This document shows positions 1 through 8,672 of a DNA stretch of 64,000 nt, piece after piece. This DNA comes from Bacteriovorax sp. Lineage in GTDB: Bacteria; Bdellovibrionota; Bacteriovoracia; Bacteriovoracales; Bacteriovoracaceae. The stretch covers positions 41,607-105,606 of the forward strand of contig JAQTTZ010000002.1 in NCBI GenBank assembly GCA_028710485.1, written 5' to 3'. The notes below the pieces were generated by a model, which worked only from the letters and a program-made list of their open reading frames with translations, did no database searches and was not told where the DNA came from. The position numbers and the translations under genes were made by a program. Each line of letters starts with the position of its first letter. Position 1 is the stretch's first letter.

Positions 1-819
1 CATGGTGGTCCTGGTGGTGGAATTATTCCCAATTACCGCCGTTATTTTAATCCAGAAAAATGGCGAGTCATTCTAATGGATCAAAGAGGTTGTGGAAAAA
101 GCACTCCTTTTGCTGAATTAAAAGAAAACACGACTTGGGATTTGGTGGCTGACATTGAAGCTCTTCGCGATTACTTATCAATTAATAGATGGGCAGTCTT
201 TGGCGGCTCGTGGGGATCAACTCTTGCTTTGGCTTATGCAATCAAGCACCCACTTCAATGCACTGAACTTTTCTTGCGTGGAATCTTTTTGTTAAGAAAA
301 AAAGAAATTGATTGGTTTTATCAGGAAGGGTGTTCAAAAATTTATCCTGACGCCTGGGAAGGATATGTAGCCCCTATTCCGAAAGAAGAGCGCCATAATT
401 TTGTTGAGGCCTATCACAAACGTTTAACTTCTGATGATATCAAGACCAGAAAAAAAGCAGCAAAAGCTTGGTCTGTTTGGGAAGGCTCAACTTCAAAACT
501 TATACCTGACACTGATATCGTTGCTCGTTTTGGTGAAGATGAATTTGCCGATGCATTTGCCCGTATTGAATGTCATTATTTTGTAAATAAAGGATTTTTT
601 ACTGAAGATAATTTTCTCTTAAATAACGTCGATAAAATCCGCCAGATTCCGACTGTGATTGTTCAAGGCCGTTACGATGTCGTTTGTCCGGCAGAAAGCG
701 CATGGGATCTTCACCGTGCCTTTCCAGAAGCAGAATTTCACTTAATTGCTGATGCTGGACACTCTCTTTCTGAAAAAGGAATTACTGATGCTTTGATTAA
801 AGCAACAGACCGTTATTAA
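1..819 (+). CDS. pip: Proline iminopeptidase (alpha/beta hydrolase), 5' end outside window
   Basis: The frame is open from base 1, so the gene starts before the window. The first visible residues are HGGPGGG, the oxyanion-hole motif typical of prolyl iminopeptidases. Next come DQRGCGKSTP, the nucleophile elbow GGSWGS (serine), an aspartate in GRYDVVCP and a histidine in DAGHS, so the whole catalytic triad is present. The family (peptidase S33) releases N-terminal proline from peptides, usually in the cytoplasm. About 273 residues are visible of a usual 310-320, so only a short N-terminus is missing. I am sure of the family; substrate specificity is by analogy. Confidence 0.93.
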   Translation, partial: HGGPGGGIIPNYRRYFNPEKWRVILMDQRGCGKSTPFAELKENTTWDLVADIEALRDYLSINRWAVFGGSWGSTLALAYAIKHPLQCTELFLRGIFLLRKKEIDWFYQEGCSKIYPDAWEGYVAPIPKEERHNFVEAYHKRLTSDDIKTRKKAAKAWSVWEGSTSKLIPDTDIVARFGEDEFADAFARIECHYFVNKGFFTEDNFLLNNVDKIRQIPTVIVQGRYDVVCPAESAWDLHRAFPEAEFHLIADAGHSLSEKGITDALIKATDRY

Positions 820-821
820 CA

Positions 822-853
822 TTTAAAGGTTCTTTAAAGGTTCTTAAAGGTTC
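822..853 (+). repeat. Short tandem repeat, unit TTTAAAGGTTC
   Basis: Two perfect 11-base units and a third that lacks one T lie directly after the pip stop codon. They fill much of the gap before the next gene. No function is apparent. Confidence 0.8.
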
Positions 854-897
854 CAGGAGACTTTTAGTGCCGAATTTCCAAATAAACGGAGTTGAAT

Positions 898-1257
898 ATG
901 TTTAAAAAATTATCTCATCCAATGATGTATGTGACGAACCTCGATCGGGCCGTAAAATTTTATACCGATAAATTAAATTTCAAAGTTCGTTTTCATCATC
1001 CTGAAGCGTTTGCTTCTTTGTACAATGAAGAAATGAATTGTCGTCTTGATCTGCATCCAACTGAAGCTGATTCAAAAGATATAGGTTTCGGTCCAATCAT
1101 TTATTTTACAACTGAAAATTTAGACCGCGATCTCTCTTTACTTAAAAGCATTGGAGTTAAAACGGGAGAAGCAAAAAGTGAAGGCGGAAGCGCTCGTTTT
1201 GCCACTTTTTGGGATTCAGAAGGAAATGCTCTAGGACTGGAGGAAGAAAGAAAATAA
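898..1257 (+). CDS. VOC-family (glyoxalase/bleomycin resistance/dioxygenase fold) protein
   Basis: A 119-residue protein begins SHPMMYVTNLDRAVKFYTD and ends in FWDSEGNALGLEE, the usual beginning and end of a single-domain VOC protein. Such proteins bind a metal and a small molecule; the substrate cannot be read here. A TTG six bases upstream is in frame, but the ATG at 898 has a better-placed Shine-Dalgarno (CGGAG, about six bases away), so I use it. It follows pip by 78 bases and may be cotranscribed. Function beyond the fold is unknown. Confidence 0.8.
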   Translation: MFKKLSHPMMYVTNLDRAVKFYTDKLNFKVRFHHPEAFASLYNEEMNCRLDLHPTEADSKDIGFGPIIYFTTENLDRDLSLLKSIGVKTGEAKSEGGSARFATFWDSEGNALGLEEERK

Positions 1258-1258
1258 T

Positions 1259-1978
1259 TTATTGTCCTAAAAAACGTGTTGGAATTTTTTCTTCAAGAAT
1301 ATTTCCGCCACTTGCTTTGACAAAAAAAGCATTGGCGGTTGAAACAGAACTTACCGCTTCGACAAATTTTTCATTTTCAAAGTAAACTGCGGCACTATCG
1401 TCGCATGCATACCCTGGTTTTAAACCTTCAAGGATTAATTTTTGGTAACCAGGTCTTCGATCTTCTTCACCATCGTAATGAGGACAAAAAGATCCAGAGA
1501 TTAAATTCATACAAGATAATTTTGTTAGTGATCCCGGAATCGAATCCGTAACTCCTTCTTCAAACCAGCAAAGTCCACCAGCACTTAGTCCACCAAGCAC
1601 TACGCCGCTGTTATAAGCTTCAATGATAATTTTATCCAGCCCCCACTCCTTCCATAAAACCATTAGGTTTCTGGTATTACCGCCACCTACATATAAAACG
1701 TCTTTTGAGAGTATATAATCGCGAAGCGAGCCTACTGGAGCTTTGAATAAAGATAGATGAGTTGGAGTTACTTCATGGTCTTTCATATAATCATAAAAAC
1801 GTTCAATATAGCCTTGGGCATCCCCACTCGCAGTTCCAATGAAACAAACTTCAGGTCTTTTCTTTTTTGCTAGCGAGAAAAAGAAATTATCCAGCAAAAG
1901 ATTTCCGGGCTCCATGGAAAAGCCACCGCCTCCCATGGCCAATATTTTTCTAGCAATGCTAGTTGTCATTGAACTCAT
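1259..1978 (-). CDS. Peptidase S51 family protein (peptidase E/cyanophycinase-like)
   Basis: The 239-residue protein has the S51 nucleophile motif GLSAGG near residue 131 and an N-terminal AMGGGGFSMEP loop typical of this family. S51 enzymes cleave N-terminal aspartyl dipeptides or cyanophycin-type polymers by a serine mechanism. It is the last gene of a minus-strand operon; its start overlaps the stop of the gene before it as TAATG, so translation is probably coupled. No signal peptide is seen. Second methionines at positions 4 and 15 are possible starts. Confidence 0.8.
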   Translation of the reverse strand: MSSMTTSIARKILAMGGGGFSMEPGNLLLDNFFFSLAKKKRPEVCFIGTASGDAQGYIERFYDYMKDHEVTPTHLSLFKAPVGSLRDYILSKDVLYVGGGNTRNLMVLWKEWGLDKIIIEAYNSGVVLGGLSAGGLCWFEEGVTDSIPGSLTKLSCMNLISGSFCPHYDGEEDRRPGYQKLILEGLKPGYACDDSAAVYFENEKFVEAVSSVSTANAFFVKASGGNILEEKIPTRFLGQ

Positions 1979-2832
1979 TATTGAATCTCGTCGAGTTTAG
2001 CCTTACACCACGATTGATCATCTGCACTCAAATTTGAATAAGCTATTTTTATTTTCAGGAGAGCATCGTTATAGTCTGCCTCATTTTTTAGTGCTTTTGA
2101 AGCCTTGGCTAAAGCTTCATAGCCAAAGAAAATTTCAAGAGGTTCATTATTATTCTGAGAATTAATATCGAGGCAATTTTTAGCGTGGAGTAATGATTTA
2201 TTTAAGAGACCTGCTTGCAAATAGGTTTGAGACAAACGGTACTCGGCCCTTTCAACTTCTTTCCAGGTTCCGGCAATTTCCCAATACTTTCTAGCAGTAG
2301 TAGCAGCTAATATCATTAATTCGACTTCCCCCTCATTTCGCTCTTTTTTGTCTTCCTGTGTGCAAGCAATATTATTACCTGCCGTGGCGAGTGCCTCGTT
2401 TGCCGGATCTTCGTTCGTCAATTGGGTACTGATAATTTCAGAGGCCAGCTTTAAGAATTTCTCTGCATTTTTTAATCCACCAAGATTAGCAAGAGCAGAA
2501 GCTGTGCTTGCATAAATTCTAGCTTGATCTGAAGGAGAAAAATTATCGATAGTTGTATTTGGATTATTTCCAAGATTTAAAATGGCCATATAACGATTCA
2601 TTTCTTTTGGATCTTTAATAGTTGCATTGTTTTTTAATTTTCGAAGCAACTCGATCCCCTTCATCCATTCACCCAAATGTTCTCCACAAACATGAACGAT
2701 CAAACGAGTTATGGCCGTGACATCATCTTCTGATTCCATCAGATTAAAGTTTTGCTTAAACTCATCGGCTACTTTTCTTGGGTTTGTTGCATGAATAGAC
2801 CAAGCGTCAGCTAAATATTCTTTAAAATTCAT
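1978..2832 (-). CDS. Hypothetical helical (TPR-like) cytoplasmic protein
   Basis: I do not recognise a named family. The 284-residue protein has no signal peptide and is predicted by eye to be almost all helical. It contains stretches such as SASALANLGGLKNAEKFLK and QTYLQAGLLNKSLLHAKN that look like tetratricopeptide helices. It sits between GNAT and S51 genes with ATGA overlap upstream and TAATG overlap downstream, so it belongs to the same operon. A scaffold role is only a guess. Confidence 0.6.
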   Translation of the reverse strand: MNFKEYLADAWSIHATNPRKVADEFKQNFNLMESEDDVTAITRLIVHVCGEHLGEWMKGIELLRKLKNNATIKDPKEMNRYMAILNLGNNPNTTIDNFSPSDQARIYASTASALANLGGLKNAEKFLKLASEIISTQLTNEDPANEALATAGNNIACTQEDKKERNEGEVELMILAATTARKYWEIAGTWKEVERAEYRLSQTYLQAGLLNKSLLHAKNCLDINSQNNNEPLEIFFGYEALAKASKALKNEADYNDALLKIKIAYSNLSADDQSWCKAKLDEIQ

Positions 2833-3293
2833 TTTAATTCCTTTTCCATAACTAAGTTCGTTGTTTGATAATTAAGAGATTGATAAAGTCCAATCGCACG
2901 TTGATTGTGACCAAATACATGTAGACCAATATGCTTTAAACCCATGGCCTTCACTTTTTCTTCCAATAATAGCATAGACTTCTTTCCATAGCCCAATCCG
3001 CGCTTTGGCTCTTCAATGATAATGTCCAAAACATAAGCCTTCCGATTATCGGCAGACCCCCTTTCACAGAACCATAAAAAACCTACAAGCTCATCACTAT
3101 CTTTCATTGTGTAAATATATTGATCAATAGATTTCATTCCATCTGGAAGATATCGATTAAAGTCAGCTGTGGCCTTCTCATCTGCTTCTTTTTCTGTAAG
3201 TCCATTTGCTCGCATATTTTCGAGCTTGTACTCACGTACACTTCTTTCTTTCCAAAATTCATACTCCGCTTGTGAGAGTGGATATAATTTCAT
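2829..3293 (-). CDS. GNAT-family N-acetyltransferase
   Basis: The 154-residue protein has the GNAT core: a beta-strand DSDELVGFLWF, the acetyl-CoA loop EEPKRGLGYGKKSMLLLEE (R/Q-x-x-G-x-G/A type), and the C-terminal HNQRAIGLYQSLNYQ. The acceptor substrate is not predictable. AAGGAAA lies at proper distance from the start. Its TGA overlaps the next ATG (ATGA), and it follows the methyltransferase gene by 12 bases, so it is operon gene two. Confidence 0.88.
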   Translation of the reverse strand: MKLYPLSQAEYEFWKERSVREYKLENMRANGLTEKEADEKATADFNRYLPDGMKSIDQYIYTMKDSDELVGFLWFCERGSADNRKAYVLDIIIEEPKRGLGYGKKSMLLLEEKVKAMGLKHIGLHVFGHNQRAIGLYQSLNYQTTNLVMEKELK

Positions 3294-3305
3294 ACGATTT
3301 TTCCT

Positions 3306-4031
3306 TTATTCTTTTTCGACAATTACGCACATAAAAGAAGCCAGCTTTGAAAACTTACCAAAGCTAAAGGGATCCAACGTTCTAAGAGCATCAATTGGTT
3401 TTAGGTCTTCAACTTTTAAAATTTTAAATCCTGCAGCGATTAAAGGATTAATAACTTCTTCAAACGATCGGTAATAATCAGGCATAATAACCGGTTCTTC
3501 ATTAAATCCCTTCCATGATGATTCTACGTACTGAACTCCAAAAGCACATGTTGGTTTATACCAATTCCAAGATCCTAGCGGATGTTGAATCGTAAAAATA
3601 AATCTTCCTTTCGGTTTTAATAGACGATGAACTTCTGACAACGGAGTTGCCCAGTCTTTTATATAATCGATTGCCAGCGAAGAAACAACCAGATCGAATT
3701 GACTGTTTTGTTCTTCACCAAGCGGCAACGGGAGAGCTCCATCAGCAACAAAAAAAGTCGCATTTTTTGGATTCCTATTTTTTGCAAGCTCGATCATTTT
3801 TGGACTGACATCAAATCCCACAACTTTGGCGCCTTCATCAATTAAATATTCTGCTAAAATACCTGGGCCACAGCCAACTTCAAATATTTTTAATCCGCGA
3901 ACAACACCAACTGCTTTTCTCATCGCAGGTTGTTCGATATAGGCATTCTGAACTTTGCTTGGTGCTAATCTAGCAAAAGACTCCGCCAATAATTCATAGG
4001 CCTCTAGTGCGATTGGCTTCTTATCACTCAT
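3306..4031 (-). CDS. Class I SAM-dependent methyltransferase
   Basis: The 241-residue protein carries motif I IFEVGCGPGILAEYL, an acidic motif II end VVGFDVSP and a motif VVSSLAIDYIKDW, the layout of small-molecule (UbiE/BioC-like) methyltransferases. The acceptor is unknown. It is the first gene of the four-gene minus operon down to 1259, with AAGGATT before the start and a candidate promoter at 4059-4086. Confidence 0.85.
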   Translation of the reverse strand: MSDKKPIALEAYELLAESFARLAPSKVQNAYIEQPAMRKAVGVVRGLKIFEVGCGPGILAEYLIDEGAKVVGFDVSPKMIELAKNRNPKNATFFVADGALPLPLGEEQNSQFDLVVSSLAIDYIKDWATPLSEVHRLLKPKGRFIFTIQHPLGSWNWYKPTCAFGVQYVESSWKGFNEEPVIMPDYYRSFEEVINPLIAAGFKILKVEDLKPIDALRTLDPFSFGKFSKLASFMCVIVEKE

Positions 4032-4058
4032 ATAAATCCTTAATAATTTCCATGTGCC

Positions 4059-4086
4059 CTTATAGCATATTTCACCAATAATCCAA
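4059..4086 (-). promoter_or_regulatory. Candidate sigma70 promoter for the methyltransferase operon
   Basis: On the minus strand TTGGAT (4086-4081) is followed after 16 bases by TATAAG (4064-4059), about 28 bases from the start codon. The -10 matches five of six consensus positions; the -35 is weaker. Confidence 0.4.
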
Positions 4087-4106
4087 GCTATGCCAATCGG
4101 GAGATC

Positions 4107-4961
4107 TTAACTGATGAACTTAATAATTTCTGCCATATAATTAGGCATTTGGGGGCGTGGATACCACGCTAAACACAAATCTTTCAGGTCTAAATACTTT
4201 CCAGGCATGAGGTTGGAAAGTTCCTTCTTTTCTATAAGAGGAACAGCTATATCTTCGGCCACCACACTAAAACCGGCGCCGAGACTAATAATTGATGCTA
4301 AACCATCAGTGTTGTTTACAAAATGCCGCGTTTTCTGGGCCAGTTCATACAGGTTATGCATTTTTAAAAAATCAAAGGTAAACTGATCGTTTTTATCAAA
4401 ATCAATTATCACTTCATTTTTTACGATATCTTTAATTCTCCTCTTCCCCCATTCATAAGGGCCTACTAAAATATATCTCTCTGTTTTAATGATTTTAGAA
4501 TCCATTTCGAGCGCTACATTTTCATGGGAAACAATGACAAATTGGGATTCTCCACTTTTCAATTTATGAATCGCGGATTGCAAATCAAGCAAATCAAATT
4601 GCATTCGTAAAAAAGGATACTTTTTTAGAACGGGAATTAAACTGGGAATTATCCGAGAACGCATTAGGCTCGAAGGTCCACTAATTTGTAAAGCAACTTC
4701 CTGCTCAGAAGATTCAAATCCCAATCTCCCCTCGAGCTCCACAACACTCTGGCAATAGCGCAAAAGTGACTCTCCTTCTGGAGTTAACTGCATTCCCTTT
4801 CGCGAGCGGATAAAAAGAGTTTTATTAAGTTCTCTTTCAAGTGAGCGAATTCTCTGGGTCACACCCGTTTGGGTGAGTCCGATTTTTTTCGCAGCATCCT
4901 GAACCGTTTTGCGGTCTACGACTGCCATAAAAGCTATTAAATTGGGGTGTACTAAACTCAT
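4107..4961 (-). CDS. LysR-family transcriptional regulator
   Basis: The 284-residue protein begins with a winged HTH (residues about 5-62: DRKTVQDAAKKIGLTQTGVT, then RIRSLERELNKTLFIRSRK), followed by the usual LysR effector-binding domain. The family activates or represses genes in response to a small coinducer. It is divergent from the exported-protein gene at 5046. A long dyad touches its own start codon, which suggests autoregulation and possible control of 5046. Confidence 0.92.
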   Translation of the reverse strand: MSLVHPNLIAFMAVVDRKTVQDAAKKIGLTQTGVTQRIRSLERELNKTLFIRSRKGMQLTPEGESLLRYCQSVVELEGRLGFESSEQEVALQISGPSSLMRSRIIPSLIPVLKKYPFLRMQFDLLDLQSAIHKLKSGESQFVIVSHENVALEMDSKIIKTERYILVGPYEWGKRRIKDIVKNEVIIDFDKNDQFTFDFLKMHNLYELAQKTRHFVNNTDGLASIISLGAGFSVVAEDIAVPLIEKKELSNLMPGKYLDLKDLCLAWYPRPQMPNYMAEIIKFIS

Positions 4962-4996
4962 TATAATTCATATATAAATCATTATTATGAATTATA
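4962..4996. promoter_or_regulatory. Inverted repeat, candidate LysR operator
   Basis: Perfect ten-base arms TATAATTCAT (4962-4971) and ATGAATTATA (4987-4996) are separated by 15 bases. They lie between the divergent lysR-type gene and the gene at 5046, directly against the regulator start codon. LysR proteins commonly bind such interrupted dyads. Confidence 0.5.
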
Positions 4997-5045
4997 CAAA
5001 TACAACCTTTCAGCTTAATTTCACCCTACTTTCAAAGGAGGTTAT

Positions 5046-5735
5046 ATGAAAGTTATTTTTACGTTTTTGGTTCTCGCTTTTACTAGTTTTCAAATTATGG
5101 CAATTGATGCCACTCATGGAATGGTTATTTTTGGTAAAGATACGCTGTACGCTTATCACTTGCCCATGTTCCATAAAATTCACAACAAACAAATGATTTT
5201 TGCTTTTGATGTCCCACTGGATATCAAAGCACAAATATCAAAATTTCAAGATACTCAGTACCTAACTTTTGTTCCTGCCCCTTTTGACCTAGATAAATTT
5301 ATCGCTCAGCCATTTGAATTAAAGGGAAATCTTTATAGTGGTCATTTTGAAAAAAATGGAGTGATTGTTTTGGAAGGAATCACCCTTGCTAATCCAAAAA
5401 TTATTTACTTAAATCAGATTTCAAAAGGTGTTGATAATAACGAAGAATATAAACTTTTTGGATCAAAGACCGATGCTTACGCCCTGCACCTGATAAATGG
5501 TAGCACGGCGATTGATCAAATTTTTAAATTAGTTCCGACAGTAGGAAGTGATGCCAGTATTGATTATGTAATTAATTCTAAATCTCTCTTTAACTTCAGT
5601 CTTTTGGAATTAAATTTTGAATACACAATCTTCTCAATAGCTGAACATTGTCCAAGTCGTTTATGTGGCGGACCTCGCCAGAAGCTCGCAACTTTTAAAA
5701 CCGAGTCTCTCTATTTTGAAGATCAAGTCATGTAA
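5046..5735 (+). CDS. Hypothetical exported protein with His/Met-rich N-terminus
   Basis: A 229-residue protein with a clear signal peptide (MKVIFTFLVLAFTSFQIMA) and cleavage near residue 19. The mature N-terminus has ATHGM, then YAYHLPMFHKIHNKQM, a cluster of histidines and methionines that could bind a metal such as copper. Two cysteines sit close together near the C-terminus (CPSRLC). I do not recognise a characterised family. AAAGGAGG gives a strong ribosome site. The gene is monocistronic and ends at a good terminator. Confidence 0.7.
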   Translation: MKVIFTFLVLAFTSFQIMAIDATHGMVIFGKDTLYAYHLPMFHKIHNKQMIFAFDVPLDIKAQISKFQDTQYLTFVPAPFDLDKFIAQPFELKGNLYSGHFEKNGVIVLEGITLANPKIIYLNQISKGVDNNEEYKLFGSKTDAYALHLINGSTAIDQIFKLVPTVGSDASIDYVINSKSLFNFSLLELNFEYTIFSIAEHCPSRLCGGPRQKLATFKTESLYFEDQVM

Positions 5736-5740
5736 TAAAA

Positions 5741-5768
5741 AAGCCACTTTTAAAAGTGGCTTTTTTTT
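5741..5768. terminator. Bidirectional intrinsic terminator
   Basis: A perfect palindrome with arms AAGCCACTTTT/AAAAGTGGCTT (5741-5762) has an A-run on its left and eight Ts on its right. It can end both the plus gene at 5046-5735 and the convergent minus gene at 5787-6446. Confidence 0.9.
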
Positions 5769-5786
5769 GTTTTAAAATTATTTTTC

Positions 5787-6446
5787 CTAAATCTTCTTAG
5801 TTACTAGAAACATTCCATCTCTAATCGGAAGAAGAGTTCCATAAAGAGTCGGCTCACTCGCAATATAATCATTCACCAGGCGAATAAATTCAGTATTGCG
5901 ATCGTGAAGATCACTTCCTGATAATTCGGTTCCTGGAACCACTCTCCCACTCCAGAGAGCATTATCAATCACGATTATTCCGCGAGGAGAAAGCATAGGA
6001 ACCGTCAGCTTCAAATAATCAATATAATTTCTTTTATCTGCATCAATAAATACAAAATCAAAGGGTGCTTTAAGAGTAGGAATAATATCTAAACCATTTC
6101 CGAGCAGACTTTTGATTTTATGGCCGTGCTGAGACTTGCTCCAAAATTCCTTTGCCAATGCAACAGTGCTTTCATTGATATCTACGGTAAAAATCTCTCC
6201 ATCTTCTGGAATATTTTCTGCCATAGTAAGGGCCGAGTAACCAGTGAATGTCCCTAGCTCCAAAACTCTCTTGGCCGAAATAGAACGAAGAAGAAAGCCT
6301 ATAAATGAAGCTTCCATTTTCCCTATCAGCATTTGCGAACCATGGACGTTTGCACGCGTATAGTCTTCTATGCGATCACAGTCGGCCGAGGGTAAATTAC
6401 TTTTAGCGATACAATATTCTTCAATTTTTTTGTCTACCATTTGCAT
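5787..6446 (-). CDS. O-methyltransferase family 3 (caffeoyl-CoA/catechol type)
   Basis: The 219-residue protein has the family landmarks VLELGTFTGYSALTMAE (SAM motif I), VFIDADKRNYIDYL (metal and SAM region) and IIVIDNALWSGRV. Family members are divalent-metal-dependent O-methyltransferases acting on catechol-like compounds; the bacterial substrate is usually unknown. It is divergent from the DAHP synthase gene. The methionine at position 3 is an alternative start. Confidence 0.9.
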   Translation of the reverse strand: MQMVDKKIEEYCIAKSNLPSADCDRIEDYTRANVHGSQMLIGKMEASFIGFLLRSISAKRVLELGTFTGYSALTMAENIPEDGEIFTVDINESTVALAKEFWSKSQHGHKIKSLLGNGLDIIPTLKAPFDFVFIDADKRNYIDYLKLTVPMLSPRGIIVIDNALWSGRVVPGTELSGSDLHDRNTEFIRLVNDYIASEPTLYGTLLPIRDGMFLVTKKI

Positions 6447-6528
6447 ATAAATTTCCTAGGTTAGCAGTGTTTTTCTATCCTCTCAAAGGCCGCTTAACAA
6501 TAGCGTAAAAAGAGAGTAAGGTATAGCC

Positions 6529-7623
6529 ATGAAAATAGACTCAATCAGCTCTTGGCTTCCAAACTTTAACAGCAATAGTGAACCACTTGTGATCGCTGGG
6601 CCTTGCTCAGCAGAATCCCTTGATCAAATGCTTACCACTGCCAATGCTTTAAAAAATATTCCTGCAGTAAAAATTTTCCGTGCAGGCATTTGGAAACCCC
6701 GAACTCGTCCCAACAACTTTGAAGGTGTAGGTGAAATCGCTCTACCTTGGTTGACCGAAGTTAAAAAACAATCAGGACTTCTCACGACGACTGAAGTGGC
6801 AACCGCTAAACATGTTGAGCTCTGCCTAAAACATGGCGTTGATATTTTATGGATTGGAGCACGCACTACTGCGAACCCGTTTTCAGTACAAGAAATTGCT
6901 GATGCACTAAAAGGCGTTAATATCCCCGTAATGATTAAAAATCCGATCAATGCTGATCTTCAACTATGGATTGGCGCGATTGAGCGACTCAATAACGCCG
7001 GTATTAATAAAATTATCGCCATCCACAGAGGTTTTTCTGTTGCCGATAAATTAGAATTTAGAAACGATCCTCTTTGGCGAATTCCGATGGAATTAAAAGT
7101 TAAATTTCCAGAGCTGCCATTGATCTGTGATCCTTCACATATCACTGGAGATCGCGAACTAATTCAAAAAGTTTGTCAAAAGGCCATGGATCTCAATATG
7201 AACGGACTGATTATTGAAACTCATCCGACACCTGAATCGGCCTGGTCAGATGCTGCTCAACAAGTAACTCCCGAGAGATTAAAAACAATTCTTTCTCAAC
7301 TCTCTATTAAAACTGAGCACTCAAACAACGCCAACTTTGAGGCCCAACTAAATAATCTACGCCATCAAATTGATCGATTGGACAACGAGCTTCTTCACAC
7401 GCTTAAGCATAGAAAAGATGTTGTCGAAAAAATTGCCAATGCAAAAATCGAGCAAAAGATTACTGCCCTTCAACGAAATCGCTTTGATCAATTGATGAAA
7501 GAGAGAATAGATGCAGGAAAAAGCTTGGGGCTCGAAGAATTATTTATTAAAGAAATTTTCGATGCCATTCACGATCAATCAGTTAAATTACAAACTGATT
7601 TATTCGAACGCTCTAAAAAATGA
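6529..7623 (+). CDS. Bifunctional 3-deoxy-7-phosphoheptulonate synthase / chorismate mutase
   Basis: Residues 1-265 are an AroA-I-beta (KDO8P-synthase-like) DAHP synthase: VIAGPCSAES, FRAGIWKPRTRP, KNPINADLQLWIGA and LICDPSHITGDRE. Residues about 275-360 are an AroQ-type chorismate mutase (LRHQIDRLDNELLHTLKHRK). The same domain order is known from Bacteroidetes enzymes, where the mutase domain mediates allosteric feedback. The protein would catalyse the first shikimate step and the branch toward prephenate. No other shikimate genes are adjacent; a pabB-like chorismate enzyme lies 2.4 kb away. Confidence 0.93.
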   Translation: MKIDSISSWLPNFNSNSEPLVIAGPCSAESLDQMLTTANALKNIPAVKIFRAGIWKPRTRPNNFEGVGEIALPWLTEVKKQSGLLTTTEVATAKHVELCLKHGVDILWIGARTTANPFSVQEIADALKGVNIPVMIKNPINADLQLWIGAIERLNNAGINKIIAIHRGFSVADKLEFRNDPLWRIPMELKVKFPELPLICDPSHITGDRELIQKVCQKAMDLNMNGLIIETHPTPESAWSDAAQQVTPERLKTILSQLSIKTEHSNNANFEAQLNNLRHQIDRLDNELLHTLKHRKDVVEKIANAKIEQKITALQRNRFDQLMKERIDAGKSLGLEELFIKEIFDAIHDQSVKLQTDLFERSKK

Positions 7624-7627
7624 GCCT

Positions 7628-8578
7628 TTATGAAGCCTTCTTCAATCCAGAATTTTCTTTTTTAATTTCACAGTAATGTGAGAAATCCTTTCTTACGTGT
7701 CCTGGGTCAAGCACCTCTGCTCTATCTTTCATGTTGTAAAGCCACTGAAAAAGATCGTCACACACTTCAATAGTTGCCGCCCATATCATTTCTCCCTCTG
7801 TATTTGAGGTAACAAATGGATTTCCTAAAAAATGATGACTGGGAAGCAGATCGGCTTCGTATTGGCTATAGATTTTTAAAATCAATCTCTCTTCTTTGCC
7901 GTTGATTAATCTCAAATGACAAATAAATTCATTTACTTCAATCTGACTAAGGTTCGGTTCATACTCATGATTGAAATCCATAACATCTTTAATATCTTCG
8001 ACACCAAAAAACACAAGTGATTTATCGTGGACACTCTCACCGATAACACACAAAATTCCATCTAGAAAAACAAGGCGATGAGGAAATACCACACACTCTT
8101 TATTATTTAAAAATTCGATCGTGATCGATTTTTTATAACAAATAACATAATCAATTTTCTTTTTTAAATTTTCAATCTCACTCAATTTCACAGAGACATC
8201 GGCAGGTTTTCTATATAAATTAAACTGCTCGAAAGCTTTTTGGGCAACCATCAATTTATTTTTTACGATTCTTTGATAATAATGTTTAAAATTATTCTGA
8301 TTACCTTCTTTATGAAAACTCGCCTGTAAGGCCAGCCACTCCGAAAGCGAGAACTCCATCTTGATTCTACACTTATCTTTTAAAGGATAAATAAAAGCAT
8401 CATCACTCTCGAATATAACATCAAAGCGATTCAAGAATTGTTGAAACTGAGCAAGAGTTCCCTCATCCATATTTAGGGAAGCGCAAAAAAGAGTTTTATC
8501 TTTCTTTTCTTTAAGCTCTTCTAGAGAGACCAAGAATTTCCAAAAAGTATCATTCAAAATCAATTGCATCTCAGACAT
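7628..8578 (-). CDS. WYL-domain-like regulator
   Basis: The 316-residue protein shows a central segment FPHRLVFLDGILCVIGE, resembling the strand pair of WYL domains, followed by a WCX-like C-terminal region (EVCDDLFQWLYNMKDRAEVL). The N-terminus is helical but I cannot see a convincing HTH. WYL proteins usually bind nucleic acids or nucleotides and regulate transcription. It is convergent with the DAHP synthase gene, with four bases between stops. Assignment is tentative. Confidence 0.5.
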   Translation of the reverse strand: MSEMQLILNDTFWKFLVSLEELKEKKDKTLFCASLNMDEGTLAQFQQFLNRFDVIFESDDAFIYPLKDKCRIKMEFSLSEWLALQASFHKEGNQNNFKHYYQRIVKNKLMVAQKAFEQFNLYRKPADVSVKLSEIENLKKKIDYVICYKKSITIEFLNNKECVVFPHRLVFLDGILCVIGESVHDKSLVFFGVEDIKDVMDFNHEYEPNLSQIEVNEFICHLRLINGKEERLILKIYSQYEADLLPSHHFLGNPFVTSNTEGEMIWAATIEVCDDLFQWLYNMKDRAEVLDPGHVRKDFSHYCEIKKENSGLKKAS

Positions 8579-8672
8579 CGACTATCCTAATGTAGAGTTA
8601 TAAAGACTACTAAACCTGTCGGCTATTATTTGTCGAATCTTGAATTTTTTTATTAAAAAAGAGGAAAACTAG

